DNA from: a virus
Virus record (IMG/VR): IMGVR_UViG_3300046517_000853
Span: 1 to 46,976 of that record
Strand: one strand, 5' to 3'
DNA: 46,976 nucleotides
Under the pieces are notes generated by a model. That model saw nothing but the letters and a program-made list of their open reading frames with translations, did not search any database and was not told the origin of the DNA. Position 1 is the stretch's first letter. The number at the start of each line of letters is the position of its first letter. This document shows, piece by piece, positions 25,446-30,917 of the stretch. A program made the position numbers and the translations under genes.

Positions 25446-25658
25446 TCATTCAGTTTCATTTGCCGGATCTTCTTCAACTTCGTCGATTTCATCTTCTTCC
25501 TCAGTATCATCGTCATCTACATCTTCATCTACATCTTCATCTACATCTTCGTCTTCGTCTTCCGATTCATCTAATTCCGTGTCATCCAATTCCACATCAT
25601 CGTCATCATCTACATCTTCCACAGGATCTACATCGACTTCGTTTAGATAGAATTCCAT
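25446..25658 (-). CDS. Highly acidic protein (Asp/Glu repeats)
   Basis: The 70-residue protein is almost entirely Asp, Glu and Val, with a DVDED repeat unit written three times in near-identical DNA (positions 25525-25550). I start it at ATG 25658, which has GGAG six bases upstream, not at ATG 25670. Such proteins can act as DNA mimics that block host DNA-binding proteins, or as acidic tails of ssDNA-binding partners; the following gene on this strand encodes a cold-shock protein. Both ideas are inference. The DNA repeats make length variation likely. Confidence 0.6.
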   Translation of the reverse strand: MEFYLNEVDVDPVEDVDDDDDVELDDTELDESEDEDEDVDEDVDEDVDDDDTEEEDEIDEVEEDPANETE

Positions 25659-25689
25659 GATTGTCTCCATCGATTGTTGGACTCACATT

Positions 25690-25790
25690 AGAGTCATTTG
25701 TTTGTATGAAAATTAGCCGACTTCCACCCCTGCTCGGCAAACACAGGCTGAGTCATTGGCTTACGCCAACTAGGTGGGAACTGATTCAAT
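25690..25790 (-). other. GC-rich structured intergenic region
   Basis: This stretch is markedly richer in G and C than its surroundings and can fold on the minus strand. TTGGC/GCCAA with a TTAC loop (25756-25769) forms one hairpin. CCCACC near 25775 can pair with GGTGG near 25717, and AGCCTG with CAGG close by, giving a three-way-like shape. No known RNA family is recognised. It lies in the leader of the acidic gene. Confidence 0.35.
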
Positions 25791-25792
25791 TG

Positions 25793-25864
25793 AATTGTGG
25801 GATGCGGGCGAGCGCAGTCTGTCTTATTTGACTTTACAGTCTTATTCGACATCATCCCACAATT
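25793..25864. repeat. 12-bp inverted repeat enclosing two 12-bp direct repeats
   Basis: AATTGTGGGATG (25793-25804) and CATCCCACAATT (25853-25864) are exact reverse complements. Between them lie GTCTTATTTGAC (25821-25832) and GTCTTATTCGAC (25839-25850), direct repeats with one mismatch and 18-bp periodicity. The site is just downstream of the SSB-like gene. The arrangement resembles operator or iteron sites; binding protein unknown. Confidence 0.5.
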
Positions 25865-25873
25865 AACTAAAGA

Positions 25874-26266
25874 CTACGAAGCCTTCGCAGTTCGATATTT
25901 GTGATTAACGCGATTGACCATACGACCCTGCCATTCGCCATTTTCCACAAATACTTCCACGAACTTACCCGCGGCATTAGCCAAGTCGAATCGTTGACCT
26001 GCTTTCACATCAACTCCAAATGCTGACAGGAATCCAACTGCGAATCCTACAGCCTTAGAATTGAAGTTCCAATCGACAGGAACCCCGGCGAATTCCGTTG
26101 AACCGGAGTCCGCATTCTTCATGATGGTACCTTCAACTGGATAGTTAGTTGAACCACCATCTTTAGATGGAGCCTCACCGATGGCATCGATTCTCATCAA
26201 ATACCATGCGGGTTCAACTACTTTTCCTCTCAGTAGATCACGCTCAGAAAATTGTACGATAGGCAT
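25874..26266 (-). CDS. SSB-like (DUF669-type) protein
   Basis: The 130-residue beta-rich protein follows directly after the Sak4-like ATPase, the usual place for a phage single-strand-binding partner of the DUF669 kind. The N-terminal part (LLRGKVVEPAWYLMRIDAIG) and the GSTNYPVEGTIMKN segment fit the OB-like pattern of that group; a C-terminal basic patch (RMVNRVNHKYRTAK) could bind DNA. GGAG lies six bases before ATG 26266, preferred over ATG 26269. It probably coats ssDNA during annealing; the family call is by eye. Confidence 0.6.
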   Translation of the reverse strand: MPIVQFSERDLLRGKVVEPAWYLMRIDAIGEAPSKDGGSTNYPVEGTIMKNADSGSTEFAGVPVDWNFNSKAVGFAVGFLSAFGVDVKAGQRFDLANAAGKFVEVFVENGEWQGRMVNRVNHKYRTAKAS

Positions 26267-26286
26267 CATTCACTCCGTTGTTGTTG

Positions 26287-27099
26287 TTAGAACTTTGTTT
26301 CTTGCGTTGGATTGGATTTCATTTTCTCTATGGCAGGTTTAACCCAATCATTGTACAGTGGTCTGTCACCAAAAACTATCTCCCTATCCAATCCTAATGC
26401 CGTACGTGCGAAGTCATCCCCTGTATGTTCAGTTAATAGTGAATAGTCACCTCCTTGACCTTCAATGAATCCCTTCTTAATGTTGAAGTGATATACCTCA
26501 AGACAATAAGCAGGAATCTTAGCAGCTACATTCTTACCAGCGGTCACAATCTGCCGACTGATATGTGTTACATTTTTCGTTGTATCACGATATTCAGCCT
26601 TAACGACGTGAGCGATTAGAATGATATTGACCTTATGGAACTTGTTGATATCCTTCGTCAATGCAATCAACTCATTTAATGCCGACGACTCAGCGTTGTA
26701 ATCTTCAATTTCGTTGACTGCGATTCCTGCGACTAGTTTCCCTGCGGTTCCACCTGACTTTTTAGTTTGACCGTATTTCAATTTCATCGTTTGTCTGAGT
26801 GTCATGTCAGCCATCGATGTAATCGAATCGAATACTAGTGTCTTGTATGGACAGTTCAATTGAAATTGTTCTAACTTAGCTCTCGGTTTATTCCAATCTT
26901 CGTAATCTTCGTAACTGATAGTTGATGGATCTATTCCCCATTTCTTCATGGGAAGATAGATTCCTTCCATCTTTCTATCCCAACTGAACCAGAATTGTGG
27001 GCCTGGATATGATAATGCTTGAGTTGATTTTCTAGTTCCAGGCTCGCCCTTTAACATTACGTATAGTCCATTGAAATCGATATCATTCATTGATGGCAT
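26287..27099 (-). CDS. Sak4-like RecA-fold ATPase
   Basis: The 270-residue protein has a Walker A motif GEPGTRKST at about residues 17-25, a Walker B-like strand LVFDSITSM near residue 89 and a later LIAHVVKAEY strand (about residue 159) with the order of RecA/Sak4 family proteins. Sak4 proteins promote single-strand annealing in phage recombination together with an SSB, which here is the next gene. AAGGATAAGAAGTA precedes the ATG. The start codon overlaps the stop of the tiny zinc-ribbon gene (TAATG). With the nuclease at 27695-28645 it would form a recombination module. Confidence 0.82.
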   Translation of the reverse strand: MPSMNDIDFNGLYVMLKGEPGTRKSTQALSYPGPQFWFSWDRKMEGIYLPMKKWGIDPSTISYEDYEDWNKPRAKLEQFQLNCPYKTLVFDSITSMADMTLRQTMKLKYGQTKKSGGTAGKLVAGIAVNEIEDYNAESSALNELIALTKDINKFHKVNIILIAHVVKAEYRDTTKNVTHISRQIVTAGKNVAAKIPAYCLEVYHFNIKKGFIEGQGGDYSLLTEHTGDDFARTALGLDREIVFGDRPLYNDWVKPAIEKMKSNPTQETKF

Positions 27100-27182
27100 T
27101 ACTTCTTATCCTTCCATTTACATACCATACAAATTCCATCTTTGGCGACAGTCCATTGTCCACAATTAGAACACTTGACCAT
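27099..27182 (-). CDS. Tiny zinc-ribbon protein (27 aa)
   Basis: The product has CSNC near residue 4 and CMVC near residue 18, four cysteines in a zinc-ribbon spacing. Its stop overlaps the ATPase start (TAATG) and it begins 3 bases after the upstream gene ends; GGGGA seven bases before the ATG may bind the ribosome. The cysteine pattern and perfect coupling support it despite the length. Function unknown. Confidence 0.55.
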   Translation of the reverse strand: MVKCSNCGQWTVAKDGICMVCKWKDKK

Positions 27183-27185
27183 AAG

Positions 27186-27368
27186 TTAATCCCCAGTCCT
27201 GATTCCGTTATCTTTAATGACTTGACGTTGTTTCTTTCGTCGGATTTGTTTTACTTCATGAACTAAATTACTCGTTTCAATGATACGTTCTTCCAATTGT
27301 TTGATGTATTGATTCAGTTGTTCGGTTGAATAATTCTTAATGATGGATAGTAATTCTTCTTTAATCAT
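27186..27368 (-). CDS. Small coiled-coil protein
   Basis: The 60-residue protein is one long helix with heptads (LLSIIKNYSTEQLNQYIKQL, IIETSNLVHEVKQIRRKK) and a basic C-terminal end. It overlaps its upstream neighbour by 4 bp (ATGA). It may be a small regulator or a subunit of the recombination complex next to it; there is no motif to decide. Confidence 0.6.
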   Translation of the reverse strand: MIKEELLSIIKNYSTEQLNQYIKQLEERIIETSNLVHEVKQIRRKKQRQVIKDNGIRTGD

Positions 27369-27550
27369 TCTTCATCACTCAGTTCTTCTATAATAGTATC
27401 CATCCAATGATCAGGATGTTGAATCATATGACGATGAGCATCAGAGAATACAAGCCATTCACAGTCTAGTAATTCAAATCCTGGTGTTCCCCTTTGATGT
27501 TTATTAGTACCCATACAATCATGGCATATGAATTTAATCTGTAGATTCAT
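27365..27550 (-). CDS. Hypothetical small Cys/His protein
   Basis: The 61-residue protein contains CHDC near residue 9 and a His-rich segment (AHRHMIQHPDHW, about residues 38-49), followed by an acidic tail. The Cys/His pattern could bind zinc. It overlaps genes on both sides by 4 bp (ATGA). No family is recognised. Confidence 0.6.
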   Translation of the reverse strand: MNLQIKFICHDCMGTNKHQRGTPGFELLDCEWLVFSDAHRHMIQHPDHWMDTIIEELSDEE

Positions 27551-27687
27551 TTCTTTTTACCATAAAGTAATTTACCACATCGAAGACATGACCCATGATA
27601 AGGTTGATGCCCTCGAAAGAAACAGATGATTCGACTGATTAGATCTGGTGTATGTTCATTGTACATCACTCGCTCCGCTCGTGCCAT
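27547..27687 (-). CDS. Small Cys-containing basic protein (46 aa)
   Basis: The product carries ICFFRGHQPY and SCLRCGKLLYGKKK, a C...C-x2-C pattern with basic ends that resembles small phage zinc-binding proteins. The stop overlaps the next ATG by 4 bp, and the start lies 7 bases after the nuclease stop. GAGG about 13 bases upstream is a weak ribosome site; GTG or ATG at codons 7-8 are alternatives. Function unknown. Confidence 0.55.
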   Translation of the reverse strand: MARAERVMYNEHTPDLISRIICFFRGHQPYHGSCLRCGKLLYGKKK

Positions 27688-27694
27688 CAAATAG

Positions 27695-28645
27695 TTAATC
27701 CTCATCACGATTGTGTGGATCCCATTTAGGTGATTTAGTGAATTCCGCTCTCAATACTTCCACACGCATTCCTCGGTCTGATTCACACACTGGCTTAAAC
27801 ATACATGAACCATACAAGTTATCACAATGCGTATAATCAGGAGGCCAATAACCAGATTCCATGAATTGAATCAGTCGATAAGCCTCATATGGAATTGTCT
27901 CATTCTGCCATTCGTCTAATCTGTCCTTACTATAACTCACCACTTCTCTTGTGAGTCTTTCAGAAATTTTCAGAGTAGTCTGCAACCCAATCTTGTTGAC
28001 GATGACATTTCTAGATTTCAGTAGGACACAATGACCCATGAACTGATTACTTAGACTCGACTTATTCCGACGTTGTTTAAATGTCTTGTGATCTACTGAT
28101 ACGATTCCGATTTGATTTGTATCGATGATTAGATCGAATTTCGCTTTCCACAAAACACGAATCTCATCATCTTCGTAGATTACTTCACCCTTAACCGACT
28201 CGGCAGCTAATGGAATGAATGAATCATTCTTATACATCTCGAAGTATTGTTCACATGTTTCTAATGCGAACTTCCAGCCTACATTCCATCCCTCATTTAA
28301 TTCGGGTGTGTTTTGTAGTCCAGGGTATTCCGCTGGTTCATGTTTACATTCTGGTGAGTCCGTGTCACCTGATGAACAGAATGGACAGCCCTGAATATAA
28401 AGATTCCCCGCAGTTAGTCCCTGACTAATTGATGTATTACGTGGAAACCCTTTAATCATATGATCGTAATACACTTCAAGAACCTTGTGAATCAATGAAC
28501 CTACTTCGAGAGAGTTGGACTTTCCTTTCATTGAAACTAATTGATTATTGAACCGAATGTCATAGTATCTAGCACAACTCATCAATGTACTGAGCATCGT
28601 TGCATCTAATGCTATGTTCTTCTTAGGTTGTGGTATTATGTCCAT
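27695..28645 (-). CDS. PD-(D/E)XK nuclease, RecB/Cas4-like
   Basis: The 316-residue protein shows the RecB/Cas4-type layout. VGSLIHKVLEVYY at about residues 48-60 is the G-x3-H-x2-LE helix of PDDEXK_1 nucleases; a later IGIVSVDHKTFK strand gives the D...(D/E)xK-like catalytic core (the core acid is Asp, then His-Lys). Cys 24 plus the C-terminal CDNLYGSCMFKPVC fit an iron-sulphur cluster like that of AddB or Cas4. It probably resects ends to feed the Sak4-like annealing module. The start overlaps the upstream gene by 23 bp. Confidence 0.82.
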   Translation of the reverse strand: MDIIPQPKKNIALDATMLSTLMSCARYYDIRFNNQLVSMKGKSNSLEVGSLIHKVLEVYYDHMIKGFPRNTSISQGLTAGNLYIQGCPFCSSGDTDSPECKHEPAEYPGLQNTPELNEGWNVGWKFALETCEQYFEMYKNDSFIPLAAESVKGEVIYEDDEIRVLWKAKFDLIIDTNQIGIVSVDHKTFKQRRNKSSLSNQFMGHCVLLKSRNVIVNKIGLQTTLKISERLTREVVSYSKDRLDEWQNETIPYEAYRLIQFMESGYWPPDYTHCDNLYGSCMFKPVCESDRGMRVEVLRAEFTKSPKWDPHNRDED

Positions 28646-28892
28646 CTTTTCTCATCATATCGATTAATTGTTTAGCCCGAGGAGTCAGATGTAATTCACA
28701 TTCCTCAGTAGTTGCACATCGAAGTTGTCCATCTGACTTGAAGATACAGACTGTACCACATTTAATGCAAATAGTCATATCTCCCTCTGATGGAATCACT
28801 ATTTCCATCGGACTATCCACACTAGTTACCATATCCAAGATTCTATGACAAGTTGGACACGTATGTTTTGGAACGAATGTACTTGCTATCAT
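28623..28892 (-). CDS. Zinc-finger protein
   Basis: The 89-residue protein has CPTC near residue 12, CIKCGTVC near residue 37 and a final Cys pair region (CATTEECEL), suggesting one or two zinc sites. The C-terminus (LTPRAKQLIDMMRKDGHN) is a helix with basic residues. Its stop lies inside the start of the nuclease gene, which indicates coupling. A nucleic-acid-binding or nuclease-partner role is possible but not shown. Confidence 0.65.
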   Translation of the reverse strand: MIASTFVPKHTCPTCHRILDMVTSVDSPMEIVIPSEGDMTICIKCGTVCIFKSDGQLRCATTEECELHLTPRAKQLIDMMRKDGHNTTT

Positions 28893-29267
28893 CTACTTTT
28901 CCCAATTCTCAGCCATCAGTTGAATCTTATCTTCAGGAATTCCATGAATACTTCCATGTAATGAACCCGACATGGTGATTTCAGTTACTCGATATCCATG
29001 TTTAGAAGCCATGTCAAGATATGGTTGAATTTCCCATCGTTTAACGAATGTATTAGATACCACGATGGTACTATAGTCATCCAACATACTTAATCTCACC
29101 ATGTCTTGACACCATTCATGGGCATCTTTGATTTTCTCTCGATCGTATTCGTAGACTCCACCTCTCATGAAGTATTGATCGGCTTCAAAGTGAAGTCCAT
29201 CTAATGTTTTAGCGAATGTCGTCTTACCACTTCCGGGGAGTCCGCGTACGATGATTAGTTGTTTCAT
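28893..29267 (-). CDS. P-loop nucleic-acid/nucleotide kinase (AAA_33-like)
   Basis: The 124-residue protein starts MKQLIIVRGLPGSGKTTFAK with the Walker A motif GLPGSGKT at residues 9-16, then FEADQYF and IVVSNTFVKRWEIQPYL, the order of the T4 polynucleotide-kinase-like P-loop kinases. It lacks a phosphatase half. I start at 29267, where AGGATAAACAA precedes the ATG; an in-frame upstream ATG at 29309 would overlap the previous gene. It likely phosphorylates 5' ends or small nucleotide substrates in repair. Confidence 0.8.
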   Translation of the reverse strand: MKQLIIVRGLPGSGKTTFAKTLDGLHFEADQYFMRGGVYEYDREKIKDAHEWCQDMVRLSMLDDYSTIVVSNTFVKRWEIQPYLDMASKHGYRVTEITMSGSLHGSIHGIPEDKIQLMAENWEK

Positions 29268-29283
29268 TTGTTTATCCTTAGGA

Positions 29284-29496
29284 CTAATGGAGTCCCTCGA
29301 AGTTGTCATCCTTCAATTGACTTAAGAGTTCAACGAATAACTTCCGAATCACTCGGAGTAATTCCATTGAATTATCTTCAAGTTTATCGACTCCAATCGC
29401 TATTTCTCCACCATGTTCTAAGTAATTATTGAGATGTTTCCTAACTACTTCAACATCTTCTTTATTGATTGGAACAGTGACAAGATAATGACTCAT
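29284..29496 (-). CDS. Hypothetical small acidic-helical protein
   Basis: The 70-residue protein has a short beta start (HYLVTVPIN) and helices rich in Leu and Glu (VRKHLNNYLEHGG, LLRVIRKLFVELLSQLK). It overlaps its upstream neighbour by 4 bp and ends 16 bases before the kinase start. No domain is recognised. Confidence 0.58.
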   Translation of the reverse strand: MSHYLVTVPINKEDVEVVRKHLNNYLEHGGEIAIGVDKLEDNSMELLRVIRKLFVELLSQLKDDNFEGLH

Positions 29497-29951
29497 TTCG
29501 ATGAATGTCCTCTTTCAAGTATACGGACACGCGCCGAGGTATGAAGTCTGCGTGTCACCTTCTTATTCTTACCAGTCTTGTGTTTGTAGTTACCTGAATT
29601 CAATCGATTAGTTGGAGATTTAGGTCTGAGGGTATATTCTCCTGTAGCGAAGTCCTGATGCCGATCGAATGATATGATTTCACGTTGAACTGACTCTGGT
29701 GTAGCGAATCGAACCGCTACATCTCCTTTAATGACATACGATGAACTTAATCCAATGATGACTCCATCTGCGTGCAACTCGCGCTTCGTCGCTCGTGCCA
29801 ATGCACAGTTCGATGGATTCATTTTAGTTGCATCTTTGCAGTCTTTTCGATTGACTGATACCTCAATCGTTACATCCGAGTCAACGACTGATTGAACCTG
29901 GGGAAATAATTTACGAATGGAACGTGGTAATGATGTTTTAGTGTTTGACAT
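29493..29951 (-). CDS. Conserved-looking hypothetical with NPSNCALARA motif
   Basis: The 152-residue protein contains DCKDATKMNPSNCALARA (about residues 39-56), a Cys/Asn/Pro motif I associate with hypothetical proteins in several actinobacterial and environmental phages, followed by a beta region (GVIIGLSSSYVIKGDVAVRF) and a strongly basic tail (NYKHKTGKNKKVTRRLH). GGGAG precedes ATG 29951, preferred over ATG 29972. Function is unknown; the basic tail suggests nucleic-acid binding. Confidence 0.65.
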   Translation of the reverse strand: MSNTKTSLPRSIRKLFPQVQSVVDSDVTIEVSVNRKDCKDATKMNPSNCALARATKRELHADGVIIGLSSSYVIKGDVAVRFATPESVQREIISFDRHQDFATGEYTLRPKSPTNRLNSGNYKHKTGKNKKVTRRLHTSARVRILERGHSSK

Positions 29952-30129
29952 TTTGTTCTCCCTCAATTTCAATTATCCGAGTTTCCAATTTAACTACACA
30001 ATTCTTCAGTTCCATTACTTGATCGATTAGATTGGTGACTAGTTCCAACAACTTGTAGTCGTTCTTTAGTCCTTCCTCTGATGATTCGACAATCATTCCA
30101 ATTAACCTATCGTATAGTGTTTTAGGCAT
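29938..30129 (-). CDS. Small coiled-coil protein
   Basis: The 63-residue protein is helical with hydrophobic heptads (LLELVTNLIDQVMELKNCVV) and an acidic C-terminus. Its ATG overlaps the stop of the upstream gene (TAATG) and its 3' end overlaps the next gene by 14 bp. Nothing more can be said. Confidence 0.55.
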   Translation of the reverse strand: MPKTLYDRLIGMIVESSEEGLKNDYKLLELVTNLIDQVMELKNCVVKLETRIIEIEGEQNVKH

Positions 30130-30335
30130 TAGACTAATCCATTCTCTTTGCAGTGGTCACAGTCGGCAGATTCGAGTACGGCGTGACGAATGTATCTATT
30201 TTGTCCCAATAGTCTCATTAGTATGTTGTATGTTGTATAAGGTAATTCATTACCGAGAGTCATCATCAAATCCGTCTCAGCATTTTCCTGAAGTTCACAT
30301 TGTTTCGTGAGATATTCTTTCATCTTATCATTCAT
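30129..30335 (-). CDS. Hypothetical small protein with a Cys/His end
   Basis: The 68-residue protein has a Met/Glu-rich helical N-terminus and ends CDHCKENGLV, half of a possible zinc site. It is coupled to the following gene by a TAATG overlap. A hairpin (30386-30405) lies in its leader. No family is recognised. Confidence 0.55.
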   Translation of the reverse strand: MNDKMKEYLTKQCELQENAETDLMMTLGNELPYTTYNILMRLLGQNRYIRHAVLESADCDHCKENGLV

Positions 30336-30385
30336 TTGATTTACTCCAATTTAGGCGCACAGCACTGATGGATACTAAAGAACTA

Positions 30386-30405
30386 CGAGGGAATTAAATC
30401 CCTCG
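30386..30405 (-). terminator. 7-bp hairpin between two early genes
   Basis: CGAGGGA (30386-30392) and TCCCTCG (30399-30405) pair around an ATTAAA loop. Flanking ATGGAtACT and AGTCCAT (30378-30383 and 30408-30415) can extend the stem with a bulge. It lies 10-30 bases beyond the stop of the gene ending at 30416 on the minus strand. No U-run, so partial termination or mRNA processing is equally possible. Confidence 0.5.
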
Positions 30406-30415
30406 ATAGTCCATC

Positions 30416-30640
30416 CTATTTAATTAAAGTACCGACAGGAACATCCCACAATCGGTCCATGTACATTGAATTCATACACGCACTCCCCTGTGGAAGTCCG
30501 CGTCGATATCGACCGACAGACCACCTGGCCCATATTCTATCAGCTTCGGTCATACTCTCTACAATGACCTCGGCCTTCAATACACCAGATACCGCCATTT
30601 GGAGCCGTACCGGCTGCTTAGTTTGAACTAGTTTCAACAT
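30416..30640 (-). CDS. Hypothetical protein
   Basis: The 74-residue protein has a beta start (LKLVQTKQPVRLQMAVSGVL) and Trp/Arg-rich middle (IWARWSVGRYRRGLPQG). I start at ATG 30640, which overlaps the previous stop (TAATG); a longer frame to 30670 has no better start. No domain is recognised. A leader hairpin of the next gene follows its stop. Confidence 0.55.
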   Translation of the reverse strand: MLKLVQTKQPVRLQMAVSGVLKAEVIVESMTEADRIWARWSVGRYRRGLPQGSACMNSMYMDRLWDVPVGTLIK

Positions 30641-30840
30641 TAGAATACCATGTCCTGACAAGATTGACATAGACCACTGATACGATATTCACGCTCACTT
30701 AATTCGTCACGGAATCCGGTGATTGGTTGACCGCATCCGATGGGAGGATTCACACATTTGTTTCCTTCGATGGCAGTAGTACGACCTGATATCGCTTCAA
30801 GGAATCTTGTGATGTGTGGTGACTTTTTAGTTGGTTCCAT
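30640..30840 (-). CDS. Zinc-binding protein with FRDELSxREYxISGLCQxCQD motif
   Basis: The 66-residue protein has NPPIGCG...(26)...LCQSCQD. The FRDELSEREYRISGLCQSC element resembles a motif I associate with small hypothetical proteins in phages of unrelated hosts, with no known function. The first cysteines (KCVNPPIGC, about residues 28-36) complete a possible four-Cys zinc site. GGAGACAG before the ATG is a good ribosome binding site. It lies just downstream of the SNF2 gene. Confidence 0.7.
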   Translation of the reverse strand: MEPTKKSPHITRFLEAISGRTTAIEGNKCVNPPIGCGQPITGFRDELSEREYRISGLCQSCQDMVF

Positions 30841-30917
30841 TTCTGTCTCCTAATTGGTGTTAGTAATTACTCGTTCGGGGACTATAATCCATTGAACTGT
30901 AGCCCCCTGACCAGGAA

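Noticed and set aside
25388-25660. Plus-strand frame of 90 codons over the acidic gene
   Set aside because: It is the opposite strand of Asp/Glu repeats (giving Leu/His/Arg repeats), with no ribosome site, against the direction of all neighbours.
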